Below are positions 18,155 through 27,680 of a DNA stretch of 64,000 nt, piece by piece. The translations under genes were made by a program, and so were the position numbers. Source of the DNA: Enterobacter sp. R4-368 (GTDB lineage Bacteria > Pseudomonadota > Gammaproteobacteria > Enterobacterales > Enterobacteriaceae); NCBI RefSeq assembly GCF_000410515.1, contig NC_021500.1, forward strand, positions 4,898,001 to 4,962,000. Reading direction: 5' to 3'. Every line of letters starts with the position of its first letter. The stretch's first letter is position 1. Below the pieces are notes generated by a model. The model ran no database searches. It was not told the DNA's origin and was given only the letters and a program-made list of their open reading frames with translations.

Positions 18155-18448
18155 ATGAATAAAGGTTATCTCATCGCCCATGTAACCGTTTCAGACCCCG
18201 TTGCCTACGCTGAATATGCCAGAGCGGCGGCGGCGGCCATGCAGAATTTCGATCCGAAGATCATTGCCTGGTCCGGGCAGTACGAAAATCTTGAAGGAGA
18301 GTCGCATGAACGGCATGTCGTTTTTGAGTTCGATTCTTTTGCGGAAGCTAAACGCTTTTATGAAAGTCCGGAATACCAGGCCGCAAGATCACTACGTTCA
18401 GGGGCTGCCAGCGGAACGTTTGTACTGGTTGAAGGCACCGGGCTTTAA
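18155..18448 (+). CDS. DUF1330-family small protein
   Basis: 97 residues with AAGGAT upstream. The dimeric alpha-beta barrel fold of DUF1330 is recognisable: start KGYLIAHVTVSDP, central HVVFEFDSFAEAKRFYESPEYQAA. Related proteins are small cofactor-free oxygenase-like barrels whose role is unknown. Divergent from a LysR regulator. Confidence 0.88.
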   Translation: MNKGYLIAHVTVSDPVAYAEYARAAAAAMQNFDPKIIAWSGQYENLEGESHERHVVFEFDSFAEAKRFYESPEYQAARSLRSGAASGTFVLVEGTGL

Positions 18449-18815
18449 CGCGCCGGGTTTTAGGTCCGTGAGTTCAATGGATAGAGGCAACGCGGCCCTT
18501 AAACAAGGGGGAGGTTAATCCCCCGGTATCCTGATAAACAGGATGGCCTGCTGCCGCGAACATAACCGCAGTCTCCGCGCGGCCGGTGACGCTTCGTTCA
18601 GTTCATCGGCACGCCTGCATATGACATCGACTGTGATGGCAAGCCGCTCTTGCTGTCACCGGCTCTCCCGCAGCCAGGTATTATCCTCCTGCACAACGCG
18701 CGCGGAATTATTTCCCTGGCAATGGGCGTCGGCATCCGTTTATTCCGCTGGCCCAGGAATGCTGATTAGCGGGTTCTGATTAACCTCCCTCAAACCATCT
18801 TTTGAGGGGGAACAT
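18449..18815. other. Spacer with possible gene remnant and flanking inverted repeat
   Basis: No intact gene. One plus frame from about 18594 to TAG near 18768 reads like protein (IGTPAYDIDCDGK, LLHNARGIISLAMGVG) but has no start. GGGAGGTTAATC (18509-18520) and its exact complement GATTAACCTCCC (18778-18789) bracket this stretch. A hairpin CCCTCAAA / TTTGAGGG at 18787-18808 could end the SDR transcript from the right. Confidence 0.4.
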
Positions 18816-19622
18816 TCACATAAATCTGTCTGCGCCACCTGAAGCTTCAATGGTCTGCCCGGTAACAAACTGATTCCTTTCGGAGAGCAGAAAGGCGGCA
18901 ATTGCCGCGATATCTTCAGGCAGCCCAAAGCGGCCTACCGGCGTTTTCTCTTTTCCCAGTAATGCCATGACGTAGTCGTCAGTTTTATCAGCCAGTCCAG
19001 GGCGGCGATGGCGGACATTCGGCAGCATATTCTGCGCCCAGTTATCCGTCGCGACAGCACCTACGCCAATCGCATTAACCAGAATGCCGTTCGCCGCCAC
19101 GCTCAGAGCAAGGCTTCGGGTCAGGTTGTTGATAGCGGCGCTCAGTGCATGTGAGACGGTAAGTTGCGGGTTTGGGTAGATGCCGCCAATAGAAGAAATA
19201 GTGACAATTCGCCCCCAGTTTCGTTTTTGCATTCCGGGTAACACAGCTTTGCAAAAGCGTCGCATGGCGGAGAATTTGGTCTCGGTCATTAACTGCCAGT
19301 CCTCTTCGGTGGTGGTTAACAGCGTGCCTGCATGGGCTTTTCCGGCATTATTCACCAGCAGATCAACGTGCCCAAAACCCTTTTCCGCTTGTTCAACGAC
19401 CCGCGAGGGCAGGCCGGGATCGGTCACATCCCCGGCAACCGGCAGCGCCGAAACACCATACTTATCGGCGAACTTTTTCGCCGCCAGGATAAGTTCTGGT
19501 TCTTGTCTGGAAACCATAACGACATGCACACCATTTGCAGCCAGCTCTTCACAAATACTGAAACCAATCCCGGTTCGCGCTCCGGTTACCAGAGCCACTT
19601 TACCTGTCAGTTTTAAATCCAT
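18816..19622 (-). CDS. Atypical short-chain dehydrogenase lacking YxxxK
   Basis: 268 residues from the ATG at 19622, preceded by GAGGAG; the frame is open to 19667. TGARTGIG (13-20), NNAG (91-94) and TISS (141-144) are present, but where YxxxK is expected the sequence is TVSHALSAA, with neither Tyr nor Lys. Such P-x-L-x-x-S-type SDRs without the catalytic Tyr exist as a known subgroup, so this is probably a natural variant, not damage. Divergent from the MFS gene at 19796. Confidence 0.85.
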   Translation of the reverse strand: MDLKLTGKVALVTGARTGIGFSICEELAANGVHVVMVSRQEPELILAAKKFADKYGVSALPVAGDVTDPGLPSRVVEQAEKGFGHVDLLVNNAGKAHAGTLLTTTEEDWQLMTETKFSAMRRFCKAVLPGMQKRNWGRIVTISSIGGIYPNPQLTVSHALSAAINNLTRSLALSVAANGILVNAIGVGAVATDNWAQNMLPNVRHRRPGLADKTDDYVMALLGKEKTPVGRFGLPEDIAAIAAFLLSERNQFVTGQTIEASGGADRFM

Positions 19623-19795
19623 TTTGTTACTCCTCACACTCAGCACCGTTAACAACATGAGAACCATTACTAACTCATCCCGATCTCAGACGCTTGTGCC
19701 ACATAATTCAGATGTCTGAAAAAAACGCGCCAAGCGTTGGGCGCCGCCTCTGCTTATGCTGCAAAAAAGCGTGAATGTAGAGCGAGGTGTAGTCA

Positions 19796-20776
19796 GTGCG
19801 TACGGAGAACCAGGCGCTTTCATCAGCCAGAATTCTGATGCTGGCGATTATTTGCTGCATGGTGGTCGCGAATATTTATTTTAATCAATCTGTCCTGAAT
19901 CTGATCGCAGCGACCTTTCCCCATGAATGGGCTGCTGTTTCGTTGATCCCCATGGCCACCCAGTTAGGTTATGCGGCGGGTTTATTCCTGCTGATCTCAT
20001 TAGGTGATTATATTGAGCGCCAGCGGCTTATCCTGCGTCAGGCACAGGTGCTCTTACTGGCGCTGATCGGCATGATGTTAGCGCATCGCTACGGTTATGG
20101 GGCAGGGGTAACCGGAACCTTGGCCGCTCTGGGATTAATCGGTATTTTGTGTGCGCCTCTGGCAGGCAGTTTCAGCGATCGTCAGGGACCATTCCGGATG
20201 GTGGTTTTGGGTGTGTTACTCATGCTGTTTGCCTGGGGTGCTCTCTGGGCCTGGAACAGCATGGCGGGTTTGGTGGTGGGCATTTTACTACTGGATGCGG
20301 GTGAGCAATGTGTACTGATAGCGAACCAGCACACAATTTATGCTTTGCGCCCGGATGCCAGAAACCGTCTTAATACACTCTTTATGAGCATCATGTTTCT
20401 GGGCGGAGCAGGCGGTTCACTGGCTGCCGCCTGGGTTTGGGAGATCACGCATAGCTGGGCGCTGATCTCTTCAGCGGGTGCCGGGCTGGTGATGATGGGG
20501 ATGTTAATGGCGGTCAGGCGTCAACCTGGTGCATCGTTCCTGGCGGGAAAAACGCTCAAGTTATCCGGTCTTATGCCGTTAGTTATATCGATGTACGATT
20601 TCACATCAATAAGCGCAGCGTATCTATTCCGCCGTGTTTCGGATTGTGGGGTACTACGGAAAAAAGCGGTATGGACTCACCGGGGATCCACTTTACATCT
20701 CAGGTCTTGGGGAAATGGATTTTATGATTATCACGACATCCACAGCGAAATACACACAGACGCAAAGCACCTCTGA
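19796..20776 (+). pseudogene. MFS transporter (YnfM-like) with internal deletion and altered 3' end
   Basis: The first 100 residues (three membrane spans, including the motif LGDYIERQRLI) match an MFS exporter of the YnfM/DHA1 type, then the sequence jumps from the end of TM3 directly to a segment like TM7-TM8 (LAALGLIGILCAPLAGSFSDRQG). About 130 residues of the middle are missing. MFS similarity ends near residue 240 (MLMAVRRQ) and the frame runs on into the region before and within the next gene. Only about seven of twelve spans remain, so transport is unlikely. Divergent from the SDR. Confidence 0.7.
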
Positions 20777-21680
20777 GGATATTTCAAAAACCACTCTCTC
20801 TCAGCCTGTACAGACGTCAGCGAAGACGCCGGCGGCATCAGGGCAAACGACTCTCAGCGGTATGGGGCTGCTGATGTCCCGTCTGTTCGGCGATACGGAC
20901 AGCAACCCGCCTGTACAAACTCAACTGACGAAAGACACGATGGGCATGTCTTCGGTTAATTTTCTGACAAATAATGACCGCAATACGCTGGCCGGGTTGT
21001 ATGCCCAGGCAAAGCAACAGGGAACGGATCTGCGCTATGTGGACGATCTTGCCCGCGATTTAGGGGATTACCGTATGTTTAATGGCGTGATGGCAAACCT
21101 CAATGACGGGAATATGTATGACACCGGCGGGCACGTACTGACTTACAAATTTATTGCAGAAGATGAGGCAACAGCCTCACGTATCCTCAACGGGGGGAAA
21201 CTATCTGGCTCCGCGCTGGATGAAGGTTTTTTACGCTATGAACTGGACCCGGGATATTCTCCGACGCATTTGGCAAACTTTAACTTTATTGAAAGCATCG
21301 TCAATCAGTCCGGCAAAAATGCCGCTGGCATGGAGCAGATTTCCGACGCGCAGTTTTCGGTTTATCAGCAAAAAGGGAATCAAAACTTTATTGTTGAGGC
21401 GGCCAGTGAAGTGACGTTGAAAACGCCGGAGCCTGATTTTGGCAGTGTAAATGGTAAATTCTTTGTAACCGCAACCGGACTGAAACATGGCTTTCGTCTG
21501 GAAGGCGGGAAAGTGGTGCAGCATCCCGTAAATTTGTTCGAGAACCTGGCAAAAACGCCAAAAACCTTACTGGAATATTTTTTGAAAGCGGATGAGGCTG
21601 ATAAAAAGACCACCGGTGTTTCACATCCGCTTTTCAATTTCTTTTACGCTGCTGACCCCTTCGGAGAAAATCAGCAATAA
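20715..21680 (+). CDS. Protein of unknown function with Ser/Thr/Gln-rich N terminus
   Basis: About 321 residues from the ATG at 20715 (or 318 from the ATG at 20724, better spaced from GGGGA); the frame is open from 20634. The first 60 residues are rich in Thr, Ser and Gln (TTSTAKYTQTQSTSEDISK) with no hydrophobic signal. The rest looks globular (NDRNTLAGLYAQAKQQGTDL, DDLARDLGDYRMFNGVMANL). I recognise no domain. Such a polar disordered N terminus without signal peptide resembles substrates of specialised secretion, but no secretion genes are in the window, so this is only a suggestion. Its 5' end overlaps the broken MFS frame. Confidence 0.65.
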   Translation: MDFMIITTSTAKYTQTQSTSEDISKTTLSQPVQTSAKTPAASGQTTLSGMGLLMSRLFGDTDSNPPVQTQLTKDTMGMSSVNFLTNNDRNTLAGLYAQAKQQGTDLRYVDDLARDLGDYRMFNGVMANLNDGNMYDTGGHVLTYKFIAEDEATASRILNGGKLSGSALDEGFLRYELDPGYSPTHLANFNFIESIVNQSGKNAAGMEQISDAQFSVYQQKGNQNFIVEAASEVTLKTPEPDFGSVNGKFFVTATGLKHGFRLEGGKVVQHPVNLFENLAKTPKTLLEYFLKADEADKKTTGVSHPLFNFFYAADPFGENQQ

Positions 21681-22105
21681 CAGGTGGTTACTCAGTTGCT
21701 GAGCGGGGGAGTGGCGACTTTTATTACTGTTGAACCGGTTTTTGATTGGGTATTAACGATTACCGGCATGCCCGACTTTCCGTTCTGAGAACGGAATAAA
21801 AAAATAAAACCGGCAACAGTAATGAGCAATTTAGCATGGTAATTTGAGGGCCAGCCAAATACGGCGGTAATCGCGAATAGAAAAATTATCTCTTCTGGGG
21901 AAGGGATAGTTTTGTTTCTGATGATAATGAAGATGGGGTATGGCAATTTCATACATCAATCGGCAGCTTACTGAAGCAGCTGCCGTTCTGGTGAGCCTAC
22001 AAAATATCGTTAGCCCGGATCGCCATGTCATCGTTTTAGCTGCTCTTTCTTTAGAAAGCTGGCTGCTTCACTCTGCCTGGGGGGGAATAACGTCGTGATA
22101 AATCT
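21681..22105. other. Spacer with nested inverted repeats
   Basis: No convincing gene. ATTACTGTTGAACCGGTTTT (21723-21742) is nearly complementary to AAAACCGGCAACAGTAAT (21806-21823), and within it TTCCGTTCT-G-AGAACGGAA (21778-21796) is a perfect hairpin. Open frames on the minus strand (21692-21952, 21831-22031) look like by-products. Confidence 0.45.
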
Positions 22106-23032
22106 CTACGTTTCTATCCGCCGTTGCGCGAGTGCATGTTTTGCCGCGTTTGATGCCCATTCATCGGATTGGTCCTGATGTTCAATCTCTGCTTCGGTTA
22201 TCGGCGTTACACGGATCAGCGGAACTGAACCGAAGGGCAGCCCCTCAATTCGACGACCATCACGGCTGAGAACGATCCGGGTCATTGGCTGATAATCGTC
22301 CGTAAGAGAGCAGAACAGAATGGCTTCATATTTTTCAACATCGGCGGCAATCGCATAGCCATTGGCAACGAGATCTCCCAGGCTCATTAACAGATGCGCC
22401 CAGTCATCCCTCTGATGGCCGGTAATATCTGAAACATCCAGCTCCATGAAAAGTTCGCATTCTACGCCGTTTTCTGCGGCTGCAACGCCAGCCCATGGCG
22501 TCGAGAGGCCATCGGTAGCCAGCGTTAATTTGCTGCTGCTCTTAGTGCTGAGCACCCGGCGATGGGGCCCGAACCATTTCGTCTGGTTGTGAATGTTTGC
22601 ATCCCCGCGTTCAGCAATAAAACCATCCGACACCTCGCCATACTTCTTCCAGAATGCTCGCCTTGCGACAGCGGCAGCCTCATACACCGGACTCTGAGGG
22701 CCTCGCGGCACAATGGCCTCATCGAAAATTATGTCAACCGTAACGCGACCCCGCATTAACGGTATTTTAGATTTACTCCAGCGAACAATAACCTTATTAA
22801 AGGGCTGTATCCGTGATGCTTCGAGTTTCTCGACAACCTTCTGAACCTTCTGAAAGGCGTGGTCACCAGCAGTAATGTGACTTCCGTCGGCATACCTGTA
22901 GCCTCCGGTTTGCGAGGCGACTCCAGCCTGCTCCGTGATAAAGACCCATTCACCGTTAACAGCGCCAGCGGGTGCCTTGTCTAAGGCCGAGCGTAAGTCC
23001 TTTGCCGCATCAGAGTTTGAATATGCCGTCAT
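22106..23032 (-). CDS. Unknown protein, possible SUFU-like domain
   Basis: 308 residues, soluble, AAGGAC ahead of the ATG. The segment about 175-230 (ATDGLSTPWAG, CELFMELDVSD, DWAHLLMSLGDLVANG) has the pattern of suppressor-of-fused-like (SUFU) domains: a DGLS turn, a strand of alternating hydrophobics, then W plus a helix. In bacteria SUFU-like proteins are often immunity proteins to polymorphic toxins. No toxin gene lies beside it. The first half is not recognised. The family call is tentative; the gene itself is solid. Confidence 0.6.
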   Translation of the reverse strand: MTAYSNSDAAKDLRSALDKAPAGAVNGEWVFITEQAGVASQTGGYRYADGSHITAGDHAFQKVQKVVEKLEASRIQPFNKVIVRWSKSKIPLMRGRVTVDIIFDEAIVPRGPQSPVYEAAAVARRAFWKKYGEVSDGFIAERGDANIHNQTKWFGPHRRVLSTKSSSKLTLATDGLSTPWAGVAAAENGVECELFMELDVSDITGHQRDDWAHLLMSLGDLVANGYAIAADVEKYEAILFCSLTDDYQPMTRIVLSRDGRRIEGLPFGSVPLIRVTPITEAEIEHQDQSDEWASNAAKHALAQRRIET

Positions 23033-23391
23033 GTCTGTCCTTCAGTTTCATGCCTTATGTATCTTGCCACCGTGCCTGATAAAAAAGTACGAATGAACAT
23101 GTTGCTGTCCGTACCGTTCAGTTTCATCAGAATGTACGCATCTTGATGAAAATAATATAGATATCATCAAAATAAATTCTTCTACGGGAAATAACGCATG
23201 ACGTTGATATTATCTTTTATAGAAACAAGTGGGGAACATTAAAAAATGTGAACAACAGAACGTTTTTTTCTAAAACCTCATTTTGACCAATGAAATGCGC
23301 GTGTATATGAAACCATGGCACGATTTAAATTAAAGAATTTCAAATAAATGTCGTTATTACACCTAATTCAACCAGAACGGGTGCCGCTATT
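23033..23391. other. AT-rich intergenic region upstream of chemoreceptor
   Basis: No gene. It is divergent promoter space for the two flanking genes and holds the sigma-28-like site at 23331-23357. Confidence 0.5.
23331..23357 (+). promoter_or_regulatory. Possible FliA (sigma-28) promoter of chemoreceptor gene
   Basis: TAAA, 15 bases, then GTCGTTAT, against the consensus TAAA-N15-GCCGATAA (five of eight in the -10). It lies 35 bases before the MCP start, where flagellar class III promoters are expected. Confidence 0.4.
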
Positions 23392-25290
23392 ATGACATGG
23401 AAAAATACTCAGGGCCGAATAGGCCTGTTACTTATAAGCTTTTTCGTTATCTTATTGATAGTTACCTATATTGTTATCAAACAATTCGTTTCCCCGCAGA
23501 TTATTGAAACCGAGACCAAAAATATTCAGGCGACGGTTGAATTACAAAGTAACGCGATTAAAGAGCAGATGAACCGTGTTAAGGCTCAGCAACGCTCCAT
23601 CACTGAACTGGTTGTCGGTCTGCAAAGTGAGCAAATCGACGCATTATTACCGCGTCTGGTTAACCAATATGGCGATTTAAACGTATTCGGCGGTGGGATT
23701 TGGCCTCTTCCCGGCCAGCGAGATCCGGCCCGGGACAAATTCAGTACCTTCTATGCCCGCGACGCAAGCGGCAACCTGCAGGTCAACACCGTATGGAACC
23801 AGCCGGAGTCGGCAAAATACTGGGAACAACCCTGGTATAAAGACGGCATGAATGCGCCGAAAGGCGAGTGTGCGTGGGCGAAAGCTTATCAGGATGCGGC
23901 CAGCCCGCAGCCCCGGACGAACTGTGCTATGGCGATCTGGAAAGACGGTAAAGCCTGGGGCGTGGCGACCATCGACGTGACGCTGGGCTTCTTTAACCAG
24001 CTGGCTGTTGAGATGGGCAAAGCGGTAAACGGCAGCGTACTGATTGTTGAAGCGGACGGCAAAATCGTCGGTAACGGCTCTTCCGTACAGGATAAACCCG
24101 CGCTGTCAAACGTTCGCGATCTCGGTATTCCGGCGGCGGCACCGTTAGTTAGCCTGTTAGGCCAGGGTAAAACAACGGAAGTACGCGGGAGCTATGACGG
24201 TGAAGATGGCGCGCATTCCCTGTTCGTTCTGCCCATCAGCGGTAGCCCATGGTTCATGGCGGTTGATATTCCGAGCAGCCACCTGGTGAGCATGTCTGAC
24301 GCCATCATGACCAAGCTCACCATCGTACAGGCGATTATCGGCATCCTTATCGTCTTTATCATGATGATTATTGTGCGCAATATTTTCCATAATGTGACGT
24401 TGCTCAATCGTAATATTGAAGCGTTATCCAGCGGCGGCGCGGATTTAACGCAGCGTCTTGCGCAAAGTAAGAGCCCGGAATTCAACGCCATTATCAACAA
24501 CTTCAATAAGTTTATTTCGTTCCTTAATGAGCTGATGCAGCAGGTAGGGAATAGCTCGATGGCGATCTCATCGGCTTCGCGCCAGATTGCCAGCGGTAAC
24601 CTGAACCTCTCTTCGCGCACCGAAGATCAATCGGCCTCGATCGTGGAAACAGCAGCGTCCATGGAAGAACTGACCAGCACCGTGCGCCTTAACGCAGAGA
24701 ACGCGTTGCAGGCGAACAAGCTGGCGGAAGAGGCTTCGGCGGTGGCGAAACAAGGAGCCAGTGTGGTTAACAACGTTGTCTCCACGATGAATAGCATCAA
24801 TGAGTCCTCCTCTAAAGTGGTGGAAATCATCAGTGTGATTGACGGCATCGCCTTCCAGACCAATATCCTCGCGCTTAACGCTGCAGTGGAGGCGGCAAGG
24901 GCGGGCGAGCACGGACGCGGGTTCGCTGTGGTGGCCGGTGAAGTTCGTTCTCTGGCGCAGCGCAGTGCCCGCTCAGCTCAGGAGATCAAAAAACTGATTG
25001 AAGAGTCGGTGAGCAGCATTGAGCAGGGCAGCGGGCTGGTTCGTCAGGCGGGTACCACGATGGACGGCCTGATGGAGAAAGTCGAAAGCGTGGGCGTGCT
25101 GATCTCAGAAATCAGCTCTTCTAGCGATGAACAAAGTCGCGGGATTGCCCAGATCAACATCGCCATCAACCAGCTCGATAGCGCAACGCAGCAGAATGCG
25201 GCGCTGGTGGAAGAGGTGGCGGCGGCCGCGCAGTCCATGGAAGAACAAACCGTCCAGCTCGAAAACGTGGTTGGCAGCTTCAAGCTCTGA
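23392..25290 (+). CDS. Methyl-accepting chemotaxis protein
   Basis: 632 residues. TM1 at about 10-30, a periplasmic ligand domain of about 270 residues of Cache type (with Cys164 and Cys178, possible disulfide), TM2 near 307-330, then a HAMP-like linker and a cytoplasmic signalling domain. The hairpin tip [20 protein letters not shown] is invariant in chemoreceptors and the periodic Gln/Glu sites flank it. It feeds CheA/CheW, not encoded here. No C-terminal NWETF pentapeptide is present (ends VVGSFKL), so it depends on other receptors for CheR/CheB tethering. Terminator follows. Confidence 0.93.
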   Translation: MTWKNTQGRIGLLLISFFVILLIVTYIVIKQFVSPQIIETETKNIQATVELQSNAIKEQMNRVKAQQRSITELVVGLQSEQIDALLPRLVNQYGDLNVFGGGIWPLPGQRDPARDKFSTFYARDASGNLQVNTVWNQPESAKYWEQPWYKDGMNAPKGECAWAKAYQDAASPQPRTNCAMAIWKDGKAWGVATIDVTLGFFNQLAVEMGKAVNGSVLIVEADGKIVGNGSSVQDKPALSNVRDLGIPAAAPLVSLLGQGKTTEVRGSYDGEDGAHSLFVLPISGSPWFMAVDIPSSHLVSMSDAIMTKLTIVQAIIGILIVFIMMIIVRNIFHNVTLLNRNIEALSSGGADLTQRLAQSKSPEFNAIINNFNKFISFLNELMQQVGNSSMAISSASRQIASGNLNLSSRTEDQSASIVETAASMEELTSTVRLNAENALQANKLAEEASAVAKQGASVVNNVVSTMNSINESSSKVVEIISVIDGIAFQTNILALNAAVEAARAGEHGRGFAVVAGEVRSLAQRSARSAQEIKKLIEESVSSIEQGSGLVRQAGTTMDGLMEKVESVGVLISEISSSSDEQSRGIAQINIAINQLDSATQQNAALVEEVAAAAQSMEEQTVQLENVVGSFKL

Positions 25291-25300
25291 CATCCAAAAT

Positions 25301-25327
25301 AGCCGACTCGGCAGAGTCGGCTTTCTT
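25301..25327 (+). terminator. Terminator of the chemoreceptor gene
   Basis: AGCCGACTC / GAGTCGGCT nine-base stem, loop GGCA, then TTCTTATCTTTT; 11 bases after the stop. Confidence 0.8.
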
Positions 25328-25808
25328 ATCTTTTGTGCCTGTCACTTAGTCTTACCGGCAGGAACCGCTTCACATATCACTCGTTGTAAAAATCCCTTCG
25401 CGCTACTCTATTTTTACTCAACAGTTAATCGCCACAGATTCAGTCGTCATATTTCAGTTGTGCAGGTAATGACCAACGGCAGCGCTGTGCCAAGAGCAGA
25501 CTTAGTACTCAAACAGCACCGTCGGGGTAAGAAAGGGATCAACATTTGGCACTGTGAAGTGAAAGGATCGTGTAAAACTCGCAAGGTTAAAGACTATATT
25601 CTAGAAAATCCCTGCCATACTGTTTGGTGATGAAGTGGCTATTCCTGAAAGGAATCCGTATCTTACTTTGATTGAGAGGCAACAAGGCTACTATTTCAAT
25701 ATCAAATAGTTATAAAAGAAATGACTAAGGATCACAGATTCTTGGAGCTGAAGAAGATAAAATAAAATAGTATATTGTTGAAAAAATCAGCTACTGATAG
25801 GAAATAAA
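25328..25808. other. Transition into AT-rich island with possible gene fragments
   Basis: No intact gene. Fragments of protein-like sequence are visible: MTNGSAVPRADLVLKQHRRG from about 25468 and, in another frame ending at a TAG near 25710, GDEVAIPERNPYLTLIERQQ. They may be decayed gene ends at a junction. Composition changes from about average to strongly AT-rich across this stretch. Confidence 0.35.
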
Positions 25809-27680
25809 ATGGAAAGCATGGAAAATATCGCGGCGTTATCAAAAGAGATAAAAAAAACCATAATAACAGGATGCTATGATAATTATGAAGAAATAAATAA
25901 TTATCTCAATTTAATTTTTTCTGAAATATATAAAGCAACAAATGCAGATAAGATAAGAATCAAGTTGTTTGATTTATCATCAGCAATTCATGAAATTGGT
26001 GACCCTGCCGTTATCATCTTACTAAAATATCTCCTAGACAATTTGGAGAATGTTAATACGCCTAACGTTCTAGTCAGCACCACACTTGAAGGCGAGGTAA
26101 ATATAGAAGATGTTGGCAACTTTTTAATGAATGACCTAATTGAAAACACTGAGCGTAATATCAATTTCTTCAATCATAAAAAGGGGCGGTCATTAATAGG
26201 GAAAAAGAAATTATATATAGGATTACGAAGAGTATTTGAACATTTTCTTAAAGAAGGAGGGAACGATGATATACCTACTGCACTGACTTCGATGGTTAAT
26301 ATGTGGGAACTATCAAAAAAGAATGACAGACTATACGAGTTTTATATATATTTCAATTCTCTGTTACATAAATTAAATTTTCTTGGGAAAAATCAATTAG
26401 CTCGAGACTTGTCTGAATTGGCACTTCTTCTATCTCTGAAAGATAAGGTTTTTCATTATTCTTTTTATATTAAAATGGCTAACTTTGCCAGGCAGAGAAA
26501 CGTCATAGACTCCTTACTTTCAGCAAATATGTTGTTATACGGAGTTAATTTCTCTAACAAAGAACATGATCTATTTTTATCAAAAATTCTTTTGGAGTTA
26601 TTTATTCTGTTAAGAAATTTTCAATTTTATCCATATGCAGAGAGAGTTAGAGACGCACGAAAAAGATTAATAGTAGATGATGAATATGATCTTCATCAAT
26701 TTGATATGGCATATTTTAATATGTTGCTTTTGAGTCGTTCAGATGAGTTATTTGAAGTAATTCAGAGCCATTTAGAAGAAAACGACGTGATGAAATTTGG
26801 GAAAAATGCAGGAATCCCATGGCTTACATTGTTACATAACCTTCACAAGTTGGATTCAGAGAAGTTTAAAAACAATAACAATTTGGTCGATTTATATACA
26901 AGGCTACTTAATGATGAAGATATAAAAAATGAACCCCTGATCAAAAATATTTTCCAGGGGCTAGATGATGATGTCTCCCAAAATAAAAAAATCGTTAAGC
27001 AGCACATAAAGGAAATTCAACAATCCCGAAACCATCAAGATGTTAACTATGAAATAACTGCAATCAGACCATTGGTTTATAACTTATTGAAAAATAGTAT
27101 CATAAATGAAGATATTGAAGGTGCTTTAATTGCTCATTCATTAATGTCTGACACATCATATCTTCCTATATGTAAAGATATTTTTGGGTTGGGTCAATAC
27201 CCAATAGATATATTAGATAAAGATGAGTCAGATTCTATTTATGACAATTACATGTTGTATCTTGAATCAATCATAATAGAATCAGAGAATAAACAATTCT
27301 TATGGATTGGGTGTAATGAGTATTTTTCATATTATATCAGTTTATACAAAGGCATTTTTTCCATTTCACAGAATGATGACTTCAAACGAAATGATGCTCG
27401 TAATTGGAATGAAAATGAAATTGCTAAATTTGCTTTTAACGACCAACCCTCTATAAATGAAGTTTTGCAATCAAAAGAAGAATTCTGGCTTAATGAGTCA
27501 AGAGAACTAATGAAAAAAACTCCATCTCTAATACCAAATATCGAATGCCAGAAAGTTGTTATTTTTAGAGATTCTGAGATATCAATTATCCCTATAAATT
27601 TATTGAAAAAAAATTCAAATACGCCGCTGTGTGATGATCATGTTATCATTACCCCCCCTATCAGTAACAGAATATATTAA
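25809..27680 (+). CDS. N-terminal part of CHAT-protease protein (helical repeat region)
   Basis: 623 codons, strongly AT-rich, with GGAAATAAA before the ATG. The first 550 residues are almost wholly predicted helices with repeated hydrophobic pairs, like TPR or similar solenoid repeats, though no exact TPR consensus stands out. At the end comes the beginning of a CHAT fold (KVVIFRDSEISIIPINLL). The frame then shifts: the normal continuation is in the +1 frame from the C7 tract at 27652-27658, giving a short out-of-frame tail to TAA 27678-27680. Together with the next feature it would be about 820 residues. No signal or membrane span. Confidence 0.7.
   Translation: MESMENIAALSKEIKKTIITGCYDNYEEINNYLNLIFSEIYKATNADKIRIKLFDLSSAIHEIGDPAVIILLKYLLDNLENVNTPNVLVSTTLEGEVNIEDVGNFLMNDLIENTERNINFFNHKKGRSLIGKKKLYIGLRRVFEHFLKEGGNDDIPTALTSMVNMWELSKKNDRLYEFYIYFNSLLHKLNFLGKNQLARDLSELALLLSLKDKVFHYSFYIKMANFARQRNVIDSLLSANMLLYGVNFSNKEHDLFLSKILLELFILLRNFQFYPYAERVRDARKRLIVDDEYDLHQFDMAYFNMLLLSRSDELFEVIQSHLEENDVMKFGKNAGIPWLTLLHNLHKLDSEKFKNNNNLVDLYTRLLNDEDIKNEPLIKNIFQGLDDDVSQNKKIVKQHIKEIQQSRNHQDVNYEITAIRPLVYNLLKNSIINEDIEGALIAHSLMSDTSYLPICKDIFGLGQYPIDILDKDESDSIYDNYMLYLESIIIESENKQFLWIGCNEYFSYYISLYKGIFSISQNDDFKRNDARNWNENEIAKFAFNDQPSINEVLQSKEEFWLNESRELMKKTPSLIPNIECQKVVIFRDSEISIIPINLLKKNSNTPLCDDHVIITPPISNRIY

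Noticed and set aside
21692..22031. Two overlapping minus-strand frames in the spacer
   Set aside because: Odd composition and no family; explained by the nested inverted repeats.
24157..24912. Several long antisense frames inside the chemoreceptor gene
   Set aside because: Shadows caused by codon bias of the real gene.
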